A stretch of DNA of 64,000 nt from Thiosocius sp963753845 (GCA_963753845.1 CAVWEI010000006.1:124001-188000); one strand, 5' to 3'; counted from the stretch's first letter, positions 54,089-63,504 are shown. Notes: a model not told the origin generated them from the letters alone. Numbers and translations: made by a program.

Positions 54089-55191
54089 ACCTGCTCAACC
54101 AGTTGCTGCGGGATCCGCCGATCGCCCGCCAAGTGGGAGTGCCGGAGCACTGGAACCGTTTCCTGCCGCTGGCGCGCAATGCCCGCCTGCTGGGGCGCTG
54201 TCTCTATCTGTTCGAACAGACATGGGCTGCTGGACGTGGTCCCGCAGCGACTCGTCGACCAGTTTCGCGGCGCCCTGGCGCAGACCCGCTATGTGCAGGT
54301 GCAGGCAAAACGCGAGCTGCGCCAGGTGCAGCGTGTGCTGGACCGCGAGGGCATACCCCTGATGGCATTGAAGGGGGTGGCCTATCTGGCGGCCCGGTTG
54401 CCACCGAGCGGCTGGCGAAGCCTGTCCGATATCGACCTGCTGGTGCGCGAAGCAGGACATCGAGCGCGCGGAACAGGCACTGAAACAGGCCGGCTGGGTG
54501 CCCAGCGGCGAGTTCGACAGCTACGACCAGCACTACTACCGCGAGTGGATGCACGAGGTGCCGCCGCTTGCGCCATCACAACCGCGAGACCGAGGTCGAT
54601 CTGCACCACAATCTCGCACCACCGGTCAGTCGCATCCGCATCGATGCCGCCAGGCTGTGGGAGGATGCGGTGATGGCGCCGGAGGAATACGGCCGGCAGG
54701 TGGCGGTTCTGGCCCCGGTCGATATGCTGCTGCACAACGCCATACATCTTTTCATGAACGACGAACTGCGCGGTGGCCTGCGTGACGTGGTCGATTTTCG
54801 CGATCTCTTCGAACACTTTCTGGGGCAGGATGCCGCGTTCGAGGAACATCTGCTGGCGCGAGCCCGAGGCACTCGGCTGCGGACGCCCGCTGTACTACGC
54901 GGTGACCACGGCACATCGCCTGGCCGGGCTGGAGCCGTCGGCCGGATTCCTGGCGCGCGTCGAACGATATGCCCCGGTTCGAGCCTGTCGCCTGGTTCAT
55001 GGCGTGGCTGATCGAACAGGCGCTGGCGCCACAGCGGCTTGGGATGTGGCAGACGGCTGTTGCAAATCAGCTGCTGTTCATCCGCTCGCACTGGGTGCGG
55101 ATGCCGCCGGGCATGCTGATCCGGCATCTTTGGCACAAGACCTTCAAATCCAAAGTGCCAGCCGACACACGATGCCGAGATGCCAGGCTGA
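54085..55191 (+). pseudogene. Nucleotidyltransferase family protein of the HPr-rel-A cluster, frameshifted
   Basis: Five or more single-base insertions divide one protein of about 365 residues: MNLLNQLLRDPPIARQVGVPEHWNR; GLLDVVPQRLVDQFRGALAQ; REGIPLMALKGVAYLAARLP then SLSDIDLLVR (the nucleotidyltransferase GS-x-D-x-D-like motif); ERAEQALKQAGWVPSG; HHNRETEVDLHHNL; APVDMLLHNAIHLFMNDELRGGLRDVVDF; then LYYAVTTAHRLAG and EPVAWFMAWLIEQALAPQ. Such proteins (Pol-beta-like, 'nucleotidyltransferase family') occur next to kinases in lasso-peptide and HPr-rel-A loci. Shifts near 54225, 54455, 54555, 54850, 54970, 55155. Final stop inferred at 55189. Confidence 0.75.
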
Positions 55192-55887
55192 GTGCCGATG
55201 TTCGATCGGGTCCGACTCATCTGTTTCGACCTGGACGACACGCTCTGGCCGTGCCACCCGGTGATCCACGCCGCCGAGGCCGAGTGTTACGCCTGGCTCG
55301 ACCGCCAGGCACCGCGCCTGACCGCCCGCTACAGCCAGGATCAGCTGCGCGAACATCGTTTCGCGACCGGCAGGCATCACCCCGAGATTGCGCACGACCT
55401 GACCGAGGTGCGCCTGCGTTCGCTGATTTCCCTGCTCGAGGACCAGGGATACCCGGCCGAGCTGGCGCACCGGGCCAGCGACGTATTCCGCGAGGCGCGC
55501 AATCGCGTCACGCCTTACGATGAGGTCGTCGATGCACTGGCCAGCCTGCGTGAACGCTTTGTCCTGGTGTCCGTGACCAACGGCAATTCACAGGTCCGGC
55601 ACACGCCCCTGCACGCCAGCTTCGATCTTTCGCTGACGGCGGCGGAGGTCGGCGCCGCCAAGCCGGACCCGGCGATCTTTCATGCCGTCAGCCGGCACAG
55701 CGGGATTCCGCTGGAGGGGTTCCTGCACGTCGGTGACGACCCGGTGCGCGATGTCCAGGCGGGACGCGATCTGGGTCTGCCGACGGTGTGGGTGAACAGG
55801 GGCCGGCAGGCCTGGCCACAGCCGCTCGAGCCGCCGGATCTGGAGGTGTCCGACCTCGCCGAGCTGGTCGGGATACTCGTCAGTTAA
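55192..55887 (+). CDS. HAD superfamily phosphatase, subfamily IA
   Basis: 231 residues, intact, starting GTG 55192 directly after the inferred NTase stop (ATG 55198 is the alternative). Nucleophile motif FDLDDTLWPCHPV, motif II VSVTNGN, motif III KPDPAIFHAV and motif IV HVGDDPVRDVQAGRDLG. Similar to YjjG/YigB-like housekeeping phosphatases with FMN- or sugar-phosphate activity. Its placement is contiguous with the HPr-rel-A genes, but the family is too common to count it as part of the system. Confidence 0.85.
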   Translation: MPMFDRVRLICFDLDDTLWPCHPVIHAAEAECYAWLDRQAPRLTARYSQDQLREHRFATGRHHPEIAHDLTEVRLRSLISLLEDQGYPAELAHRASDVFREARNRVTPYDEVVDALASLRERFVLVSVTNGNSQVRHTPLHASFDLSLTAAEVGAAKPDPAIFHAVSRHSGIPLEGFLHVGDDPVRDVQAGRDLGLPTVWVNRGRQAWPQPLEPPDLEVSDLAELVGILVS

Positions 55888-56003
55888 CCTGCATGTTGCA
55901 CCAGTCGATCTCGGGTCGGTACGCATTCGCCATCAATCACCGTGTCAGATCTGGCGCAACATCCAGGTTAAGATAATCTGCAATGGGGAAAGGAAATGAA
56001 TCC

Positions 56004-57284
56004 ATGCCGGCTGATCGCAGTCCGATCAAACACCAGATGAAGATCTACGGTCCGGCCGCGCTTTTGGTGATCGCGGCATTCGTGGTGGCGTTTCAGTTCA
56101 TCAAGCCTGCGCCACCCGATCGCATCGTCATGGCGACCGGCGGGGTGGACGGTGCCTACCACCGTTTTGCAGCGCGCTACGCGGAGATCCTGGCGCGCGA
56201 GGGCATCACCCTGGAGTTGCGGCCGACCGCCGGGTCGGTGGAGAACATCGAGCTGTTGCGTTCGGGCGAGGTCTCTCTGGCGATGGTCCAGGGCGGTGTG
56301 GGTGATGTTGAATCCGCCCCCGGCCTGACGTCGCTCGGCAGCGTCTATTACGAGCCGCTGTGGCTTTTCCACCGCAAGGATCTCGAATTGAGGCGCCTTG
56401 GTGATCTGGCCGGGCGGTGGCTGGCGATCGGCCCCGAGGGGTCGGGTACGCGTGCGCTGGTCACCGGGCTGCTGAAAGACAACGGGCTCGAGAACGGCGG
56501 CGCCTGGCTGGGCCTGGGTGGGCAGGAGGCCCTGGAGGCCCTGCTGGGTGGCGGGGTCGACGCGGCATTCTTCGTGATCTCGGCCGAGAGCGAACTGGCC
56601 TCGCGGATGCTGCGTCATCCCGAGATCAGGGCGATGGATTTCGCCCGTGCGAACGCCTACACGCGCCGCTACCCGTTTCTGAACAGCGTCGAACTCCCCG
56701 AAGGTGTGGTCGACCTGGCCCTGAACATCCCGGACCGGAACGTGCGCCTGCTGGCACCCGCAGCCAACCTGGTGAGCGGACCCGATCTCCACCCGGCACT
56801 GATCGACCTGCTCCTGCAGGCCGCCAGCGAGGTGCATGGCACCGGGGGTTGGTTGGAGGGCCGCAACGAATTCCCTGTCCCCGAAATGCTGGCCTTCCCG
56901 CTGAACAAGGAGGCCGGGCGTTACTACAAGAGCGGGCCGCCATTCCTGCAGCGTTACCTGCCCTTCTGGGCCGCGTCACTGGCCGATCGCCTGAAGGTCC
57001 TGTTGCTGCCGCTGGTGGTGCTCCTGTTCCCCCTGTTCAAGATCATGCCCCCCATCTACAGCTGGCGGATGCATGCGCGTATCTACCGCTGGTACGGTGA
57101 ACTGGAGCAGGCGGAGGAGAAGTTCGCGGCCGGTCGGGTCCCTTTGGCGGAGATCCACGAACAACTCGACCGGGTCGAGTTGGAGGTTCAGCACGTGAAG
57201 GTCCCGCTGTCGTTTACCAACCAGCTGTACCACCTGCGTCAGCATATCGACCTGGTAAGGAACCGCATCGCCGCGCGTGAATAG
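56004..57284 (+). CDS. TAXI-family TRAP transporter solute-binding protein with C-terminal membrane segment
   Basis: 426 residues from ATG 56004, which has AAAGGAAA nine bases before. One N-terminal transmembrane helix (about 15-33), then the binding-protein domain: MATGGVDGAYHRFAARYAEIL, PTAGSVENIELLRSGEVSLAMVQGG, and EGSGTRALVTGLLKDNG. A second hydrophobic helix near 335-355 (LKVLLLPLVVLLFPLFKIMPP) is unusual for TAXI proteins and leaves a ~75-residue tail inside. No permease gene is adjacent. Perhaps a sensor or an anchored receptor. Confidence 0.8.
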   Translation: MPADRSPIKHQMKIYGPAALLVIAAFVVAFQFIKPAPPDRIVMATGGVDGAYHRFAARYAEILAREGITLELRPTAGSVENIELLRSGEVSLAMVQGGVGDVESAPGLTSLGSVYYEPLWLFHRKDLELRRLGDLAGRWLAIGPEGSGTRALVTGLLKDNGLENGGAWLGLGGQEALEALLGGGVDAAFFVISAESELASRMLRHPEIRAMDFARANAYTRRYPFLNSVELPEGVVDLALNIPDRNVRLLAPAANLVSGPDLHPALIDLLLQAASEVHGTGGWLEGRNEFPVPEMLAFPLNKEAGRYYKSGPPFLQRYLPFWAASLADRLKVLLLPLVVLLFPLFKIMPPIYSWRMHARIYRWYGELEQAEEKFAAGRVPLAEIHEQLDRVELEVQHVKVPLSFTNQLYHLRQHIDLVRNRIAARE

Positions 57285-57330
57285 CACCGGCTGTCCGCGA
57301 TGGTGCCGGGGCCGCCGTCTGGTGCCCGAT

Positions 57331-58536
57331 TCAGATCTCGCGCAGTCCGTCCGAGGGTTCGATCCGTGCGGACCGCCAGCCGGCAAGCGCCGCTGCGAGC
57401 ACGGCTGCAGTCACGGTGAGGCCCAGGGCCATCGCAAAATGCTGTGGCAGCAGCACGCATACCTGCTGCCCGGCGGCCATCTGGTCGGCCAGCATGCCGT
57501 TTATCGCGTATGCCGCGCCGAAATAGATCCCGATCGCGAGCACCCAGCCGAAAACGCCGGTGTAGAAGGCCTGCGTGACCGGAAACCAGACGATGTCGCC
57601 GGTACGAAAACCCACCAGCCGAAGCACCGAGAGCTCCTTGCGTTTGCGGTCGACATTGGCCCACAGGCTGGCACCCAGCGACAGCGAAAACCCGATCAGA
57701 CCGATGACGGCGATTGCCCAGTAGATCGCTGAAAGATTGCGGTCCATGCGCATCACCAGGTCGATGTCCGCGGCCTTGGTGCGCACGTCGATCCCCAGCT
57801 CTCCGAGATGATCCTTCAGGCCCGACACCGCGTAGATCGAGCTGGCGTACAACCTGAATCCGGGGTAACTGCGGGCACCGTTGTCCTCGACGCCGGTCCA
57901 CCCGAGTTCGGGTACCGCGCGGCCGTCGCGATAGTCTTCGAGCGCCTCCACCAGGCGCACATCGGCAAAGGCACCGTCGCGCGCGAACGCGGCCGTGGGT
58001 GCCACGCCGACCACGCGCAGGTCGATGTGCGCGCGTTCCTTGCGGCCGCCGTAGCGGCGGGTTGCGCTGCCGTCGATGGTGTCGCCTGCGCCGACCTGGA
58101 GCTTTTCGGCGGCCGACTGCGACAGCACGATGTGAGTGATACTGTCGGGCAGGGCGCCGTCGGCGGGCAGCAGCGGGTCACCGACCCCGGATGGGATCAG
58201 CTCGGTGGCGACGATGCGGCTGGAATTCTCGCTGTTGAGTTCGATCGTGGCCGCGATGCTGCGGGTCCTGGGAACCAGGAACGCAACCCCATCGTGCTGT
58301 CGCATCCTGTCGAACCATTCCTGATCGAAACGTCCGCTGCTGACCGGGCGGATCTCGCGATTCTCGGGGTTTTCTATCAACTGGTTCAGCATGCCGCCGA
58401 CGACGCCGAACTTGAGCCCGAAAAGGACCAGCATGGGGCCGAGTACGGCGGCGAGCGCCAGCACGAAGCAGGCGGACATCTGCCACTCGTGGGTATAGTC
58501 GCGCGAAGCGAGGCGAAGGGTCTTTAACAGGCGCAT
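57331..58536 (-). CDS. ABC transporter permease, MacB/FtsX type
   Basis: 401 residues. One N-terminal transmembrane helix (about 18-40), a large periplasmic domain (to about 270) and three helices at the C-terminus (AIAVIGLIGFSLSLGASLWAN, YTGVFGWVLAIGIYFGA, FAMALGLTVTAAVLAAALAGW). The phrase RKRKELSVLRLVGFRTGDIVW is typical of FtsX-like permeases. Works with the ATPase that overlaps its 5' end. Substrate unknown; MacB-type systems move lipoproteins, peptides or lipid substrates. Confidence 0.85.
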   Translation of the reverse strand: MRLLKTLRLASRDYTHEWQMSACFVLALAAVLGPMLVLFGLKFGVVGGMLNQLIENPENREIRPVSSGRFDQEWFDRMRQHDGVAFLVPRTRSIAATIELNSENSSRIVATELIPSGVGDPLLPADGALPDSITHIVLSQSAAEKLQVGAGDTIDGSATRRYGGRKERAHIDLRVVGVAPTAAFARDGAFADVRLVEALEDYRDGRAVPELGWTGVEDNGARSYPGFRLYASSIYAVSGLKDHLGELGIDVRTKAADIDLVMRMDRNLSAIYWAIAVIGLIGFSLSLGASLWANVDRKRKELSVLRLVGFRTGDIVWFPVTQAFYTGVFGWVLAIGIYFGAAYAINGMLADQMAAGQQVCVLLPQHFAMALGLTVTAAVLAAALAGWRSARIEPSDGLREI

Positions 58537-58544
58537 GGAATATT

Positions 58545-59306
58545 TCAGCCGTTGACGACGGTCTCGGTCGTGCGACCGTCTTTTGAACGATGGGTGTGGT
58601 GGGCAAGCCGGCGCAGCCCGAGCCGCTTGATGTGCCGCCAGGCATGGCTGGCGACCACCACCGTGATGTTGCGTTCCTCGGCCAGACCGATGAACAGCGA
58701 CATGATCTTTTCCGCCGCAAAGGGGTCGACCGAGGCGGTCGGTTCATCGGCGATCACGATCGAGGGCTGGTTCGACAGTGCGCGGCCGATGGCGACACGC
58801 TGGCGTTCGCCGACCGAGAGGGTCTCGGGCAGCTTTCCGAGATGGCGTGCGATGCCCAATTCCCGTGCCAGCAAATCGACCGTATCGTCGTCGCGCAGGC
58901 CCAGGACGGCGCGTGACAGCGACATGTTTTCGCGTACCGTGAGGTAGGGCAGGAGGCCGCCGGTCTGCATCACGTAGCCGATATGGCGCTTGCGCAGATC
59001 CCCCAGTTTGTTCATCTGCTTCTTCTTCCAAAGCTGGGCGACGTCTATCGCTTCCTCCTCCTGTTCCGGACGGAAGCGGAACGCGGCGATGCCCGTCGGC
59101 TGGGAGATGAACGCGAGCATGTCGAGCAGCGTGGACTTGCCGCACCCGGATTCGCCGATGAGTGCGATCTTCTCGCCCTGGGTGATCTGAAGGGATGGCA
59201 CGCGCAGCCGAAAGGTGACCCCTTCCGAGGCGCGATCGCGGATCACGTCACGCAGGTGGTAGACCGTCGATTTGGCGCGACTGCGGGATTGAAATACGTT
59301 TTCCAC
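58545..59306 (-). CDS. ABC transporter ATP-binding protein
   Basis: 253 residues with Walker A GESGCGKSTLL, Q-loop MQTGGLLPYLTVREN, signature LSVGERQRVAIGRAL, Walker B IVIADEPTASVD and switch His in VVASHAW. LolD/MacB-like size. Eight bases upstream of the permease start, same strand. Together they form an FtsX-type two-component transporter; no fusion protein is adjacent. Confidence 0.9.
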   Translation of the reverse strand: MENVFQSRSRAKSTVYHLRDVIRDRASEGVTFRLRVPSLQITQGEKIALIGESGCGKSTLLDMLAFISQPTGIAAFRFRPEQEEEAIDVAQLWKKKQMNKLGDLRKRHIGYVMQTGGLLPYLTVRENMSLSRAVLGLRDDDTVDLLARELGIARHLGKLPETLSVGERQRVAIGRALSNQPSIVIADEPTASVDPFAAEKIMSLFIGLAEERNITVVVASHAWRHIKRLGLRRLAHHTHRSKDGRTTETVVNG

Positions 59307-60087
59307 GGTTTCCTTTGGTATTACTGGTTGCTTGGCAACAATCGCACTGCGCTGGTGCCGGATTATCTGCCGCTCAATGTAACAGCGTTTTTTTTGTTTT
59401 TTGATGTGCGCTGTCGCGCGGGTTTATTGATATGCGCTGTGCTCAGCGCGCCAGGCCTTCTTTCTTTTGCTTGTCCAAAAGAAAGAAGGCAAAGAAAAAG
59501 ACCCCCGACGACTTGCCCCTTGCTGTCGCAAGGGGTTCCCTGCGCTTCTCGCCCTTTCCGGCGCGCGTGAACTGTCTCGGGCCATCCATGGTCCTCGCCC
59601 TGCGGGCGCCGCAAGCGGCGACAACCGGCCTCCTGGCCGCTTAATCCCTCCCTGCGGTCGCTCAGACATGCACGCGCTTCTCCCGGAAACGGCTGCGATG
59701 CTCGGCGGCGTCAACGGGATCGGGGGGCATCATCCACCCTCTGTAGGGCGGGCTGTGCCCGCCGCAAGATGTCGGGCACAGCCCGACCTACGAAATGCCC
59801 CGTCCCCCTTGGTGCAGCCGAGCACCGCAGGTAGAAAACGGACCAGCGCGAGGACTGTCTGACCGAGCGCAGCGAGGGAGTTCCGCAGCGCCCGTTTGCT
59901 ACCGAGGAGCACAGGGGAGTCGGAGCGCAGCGGAGACCAAGCCGTGGGGTGCTTTTTCTTCTGGTTACTCTTCTTTGGGCAAGCAAAGAAGAGTAACGCG
60001 GGTGCGCTCCGCCGAGCGCTTCCAAAAATCATCCCCCGCGACAGCGCAACCAAACCCAGGTGCGCTCTCCCGAGCACGCGCCCCCTT
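59307..60087. repeat. Hairpin-rich intergenic repeat region
   Basis: 780 bases without a supported gene. Three palindromes stand out. At 59456-59489 a 14-bp perfect stem (CCTTCTTTCTTTTG) has loop CTTGTC. At 59964-59997 a 14-bp perfect stem (GTTACTCTTCTTTG) has loop GGCAAG. At 59743-59791, 19-base arms (GTAGGGCGGGCTGTGCCCG) pair with one mismatch. The outer two have TTCTTT-rich stems and nearly reverse-complementary loops, and seem to bracket a unit. Spurious Cys-Pro-Lys-Lys-Ser-type ORFs in this kind of DNA are familiar from other gammaproteobacteria. Confidence 0.7.
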
Positions 60088-62140
60088 TCAGGGCAGCATC
60101 TCCAACGCCACAGGGAACACCGAATCGCCATCGACCGGTCCGCCGCCCAGGCTCACCCAGAGATCGGTGTGGTCGTGCAGGGCCTGGTAATAGCTGATCT
60201 TGTCCTCCAGGCGGTGCAGAAACTCGATCTGGCGCCTTGCCGGCCAGGTTTCCCAGTCCTCGAGCGAGAGATCCATCACCTCGCCGGTGTAAGGCAGGTC
60301 CTCGATGTACTCGCGCATGAAGCCCAGATCGGCCAGGCTGTTGCCTTCGCCGGCGGTGGTCGCAGTCGTGCTGCCGAGCTGCTGCGGGTCACGGGCGGTG
60401 GTGGCGGCCAGGCTCTTGAGTTCGTTGAGGAAATTCTGCGGCGACAGCAGGCCCTCTTCGGCCGTCTCGAGCACGCCCCTGAGGATGTCATGCAGATCGG
60501 AGAGCTGGTCGCGGGTGAGCAGGACCTGCACATCCAGCGTGCTTTGCTCCGGGTCGCGGATGTCTCGATCGAGCAGCCAGGCATTGAACACGTTCGGGAT
60601 CTTGCCGCCATCGGTGCGCTGCAGGTATTGCATCCGCAGGGCATAGCCGAGCTTGGCCACCTTGCTCTGCAGCTCGGCCAGGCGCGGATTCTCACTCGGC
60701 GCCGGTTCCTCCGGAGGCAGGGGCAGTGGTTGCGCTCCGGCAGCCATCTGTACCTGCATGGTGATCTGGCCGGCGAGCGTATCCAGGACCTGGCCGAATT
60801 CCCCGATGTCGCCGGTCGGGACCGCGTAATACAGGCTGCCGATCCCCGGGAACTTGGCCAGTTCGCGGTACTGTGCGGCGGCACTGGCGTGATCGGCGCT
60901 GTTCACCTTGGTCAGGAGATGCAGGACGAAGATCGCCACGCCCTTGTCGCGCGCGATCTGGCGCAAGGCCTCCGCATCCAGGCCGGTGCTCGACAGCGGG
61001 TCGCTGCCCGGTCGCGGTCCCGCATCCGTGATCAGGACCAGGTAACGCGCGGCATGCGAGGACCACTGCATGTCGTCCAGGGCCTTTTTAACACCGGCAT
61101 AGGAGTCCTCGACGAAATCCTGGCTGGAAACGGTCGCGGCGGACAGGTCGTTGACCTGGCTGATGAAGGTGCCGGGGTTGCGGCCCTGGTCGAGATCGAC
61201 ATAGGTACGCGCGAGGTATTCCAGTTCGGGCACGGCGCCCGGGGAGTCGCGGAATGCCACCAGGCCGAAGTTGACGTTGCCGAGCAGGCCGGCGTCGCCA
61301 AGCGCGTCGTAGATCTTCATCACCGCCTCGCGGGTGCGATCGATATAGGGGTCCATCGACAGGGTGGAATCGATCGCGAACACCAGGCCGGCGCGATATC
61401 CGCTATCGGCGGCGACGGCCGGTTCGCCTTTGTCGGTCCTGGCGGCGGCCTTATTGGGCGTCTTTGCGGGCGGCCGCGATGCCTCGGCGGCGGACGGGGC
61501 CAGGGGCTTGTCGCTTTCCAGCGGGACGCTGGAAACCTGCAGCAGCCGGGCCTGCTCGCTGCCGAGGTACAGGTCTTCATGGCGCAGTATCGGCACCAGG
61601 TAAAAGTTTTCCTGTATGTCCAGTTTTCCCGGCGGCTGAATGGCCACCACCGGCGAATCGCTGCGTTTCTCGCCGGCCTCGGCGGAGCGGTAGAGTGCGC
61701 TCGTACTGGTCCAGATCGCGGGTCTTGGCGAGTTCCCGGACCGAATCCGCATCACGGAACAGCAGTGCCCGGTCGCGCCCGACCGCCTCGCGGAACGCGA
61801 CCGTCAGGCCCTGGGCCCAGTCGATGGTATCGGGGCCCTTCAGCCAGCCGCGGACACCGCCGTGCCGGTCGGTGCCGACCTGCAGCCACTCGCTGCCGGC
61901 CGACGGTTCCCTGGCGTACACGTAGAAGGCGGTAAAGGGCGTGACCGCCTCGCCGGCCGCACCATCCGGTGTCGCGTGAAGTTGCGCCCCGGGTACCGAG
62001 AGCACGCGTTGATAGAGTGATTGCTTGCCCGGGATCAGCAGTGGCTGGTCGGCGGCAAAAACCTGAGCGAGTCCAAACGGGCCAAGCGACAGGGCCAGAA
62101 TCAGCAGCGAAGAGAGGAATCTGTTCGTGTTCATTTTCAT
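60088..62140 (-). CDS. vWA-domain secreted protein (PpkA C-terminal-like), one frameshift
   Basis: Start ATG 62140 with a signal peptide (hydrophobic 9-24, ending AQVFAA) and an SH3-like segment (LIPGKQSLYQRVLSVPGAQLHATPDG). A single-base insertion near 61700 moves the frame to ALYRSAEAGEKRSD, then LVFAIDSTLSMDPYIDRTREAV (MIDAS DxSxS) and a full vWA domain with TDAGPRPGSDPLS. A long helical C-terminus follows. This arrangement matches the C-terminal half of T6SS-type PpkA kinases without the kinase domain. Overlaps the SEL1 gene by four bases. Confidence 0.72.
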
Positions 62141-62799
62141 TGCCAGAGCAGCGAAATGCGTTGTGCCTGAGCATCGCCGTCAGCAGCGAGTTTTTCGACC
62201 CGGCTGCGAAGATCGGCGAGGCGCTCACGGGCCTCGTTGTCACCATTTTCGGCCGCCAACTGGTACCACTTGTGTGCCTGGCTCATGTCGGGGGCCTCGA
62301 AGACGCTGTTGAGCGGGTCCCGGCTGGCCGGGTCTGACTGGGTTCCCAGTGCCAGGGCCGCGGGGGCATAACCTTCACGCGCCGCGAAAAAGTACAGCAG
62401 GTAGGCGTCCGCGAGCTGACCGGCCGCCTGCGCCTGCGTACCGACGGCAAAAACCTGATCGAGCTGGGCATTGCCTTCCGCGCGCATCTTGGCGATCACG
62501 GCGCGTGCCATGGCGCCAGGCCGATCGTCCGCAACTTCCACCTCCAACTCGAGGGGCGTGGGCGTGAGGGACTGGTCCGCTGGCCCGTCAGCAAGCAGGC
62601 TGGGGGGCTGGGTCGCCTGTTGTTCGGTGCCTGCCGGATCGTCTTCCGGGCCATCGCCGGGCACCAGCCAGATGCCGATCAGCGTCAGCACCACCACGAT
62701 GGCGATCAGCTTCCAGGGACCGGAGCGGCGCTGCGGTTCGCTGTCTGCGACTTCGGTTTCAACCAGGGGTTCATCCATTGGCCGGGCGCTCTCTTTCAA
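62137..62799 (-). CDS. Membrane-anchored SEL1-like repeat protein
   Basis: 220 residues (or 213 from the second Met). One transmembrane helix at about 28-44 (LIAIVVVLTLIGIWLV), an acidic/proline linker, then two or three SEL1-like (TPR-type) helical repeats, e.g. QLADAYLLYFFAAREGYAPAALALG and AHKWYQLAAENGDNEARERLADL. Upstream of and overlapping the vWA gene (ATGA), so they form an operon. Function unknown; probably a scaffold for the vWA protein. Confidence 0.78.
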   Translation of the reverse strand: MKESARPMDEPLVETEVADSEPQRRSGPWKLIAIVVVLTLIGIWLVPGDGPEDDPAGTEQQATQPPSLLADGPADQSLTPTPLELEVEVADDRPGAMARAVIAKMRAEGNAQLDQVFAVGTQAQAAGQLADAYLLYFFAAREGYAPAALALGTQSDPASRDPLNSVFEAPDMSQAHKWYQLAAENGDNEARERLADLRSRVEKLAADGDAQAQRISLLWQ

Positions 62800-62855
62800 T
62801 TTTGGCTTGCTGGGGGGATTATCCCGGACTCGGTGACGGCTGGGAAGGAAACGAC

Positions 62856-63455
62856 GTGAAACGCATCATATTTATGCTCTTGCTGGTCCCGTCGGTGGTC
62901 CTTGGCGGTTCGGTCAACTACCTCGACACCATACCCGTGTTCTGGCGAACCCTGTACCCGGACGGCGGTGAGGGCCTTTATTGCGGGGTCGGGTTTGCCG
63001 CACACGACCGCAACTACAACATCGAGCACGTCTATCCCATGGCATGGGTGAGTCGGGCCCTGCGCTGCGGCGACCGCCAGGCGTGCAGGAGAAACAGCAG
63101 TCGTTTCAATGAGATCGAGTCGGATATGCACAATATGTACCCGGCCCGGAAGGACCTCAACAAGGCACGTGGCGCCTATCCATACCGCGAGATCGGCGGC
63201 GAAAAACGGGTCGAGCCCGACTGCGACCTGGAAATTGACAACCGGGCCCGGGTCGTGGAGCCGCGCCCGGCTTCGCGCGGCAATATCGCCCGGGCGATGC
63301 TGTACATGGAGGACCGTTATGGCCTGGAACTTTATGAACGCCAGCGTCGCCTGCTGCTCGAATGGCACCGCGACGACCCGGTGGACGAGCCGGAGCGCTG
63401 GCGCAATCGGCGGATCATCGAGGTGCAGGGCGAAGGGAATCCCTGGATCGAGTAG
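62856..63455 (+). CDS. Endonuclease I family secreted nuclease
   Basis: 199 residues from GTG 62856 (GGAAGGAA upstream). Signal peptide (hydrophobic 4-15), then the nuclease core: YNIEHVYPMAWVS (catalytic His and metal site) and SRFNEIESDMHNMYPARKDLNKARGAYPYREI, typical of EndA/Vvn. Several Cys (residues near 46, 72, 78 and 127) probably form disulfides. These periplasmic or extracellular enzymes degrade double- and single-stranded DNA and RNA. Convergent with the SCP2 gene. Confidence 0.88.
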   Translation: MKRIIFMLLLVPSVVLGGSVNYLDTIPVFWRTLYPDGGEGLYCGVGFAAHDRNYNIEHVYPMAWVSRALRCGDRQACRRNSSRFNEIESDMHNMYPARKDLNKARGAYPYREIGGEKRVEPDCDLEIDNRARVVEPRPASRGNIARAMLYMEDRYGLELYERQRRLLLEWHRDDPVDEPERWRNRRIIEVQGEGNPWIE

Positions 63456-63469
63456 ACCTTCGGGATACT

Positions 63470-63504
63470 GCGGGCTGACCGGGCCAGGGGCCCGGTCAGC
63501 CCGC
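63470..63504. terminator. Perfect 16-bp hairpin between convergent endonuclease and SCP2 genes
   Basis: GCGGGCTGACCGGGCC, loop AGG, then the exact reverse complement. Lacks a T-run on either side, so termination would be weak or Rho-aided, but its position 14 bases after the endonuclease stop suggests a shared end for both convergent transcripts. Confidence 0.65.

Noticed and set aside
59896..61935. 679-residue open frame antisense to the vWA gene and repeat region
   Set aside because: Opposite a gene with a clear MIDAS motif; rich in Gly/Arg/Gln and without domain signatures.
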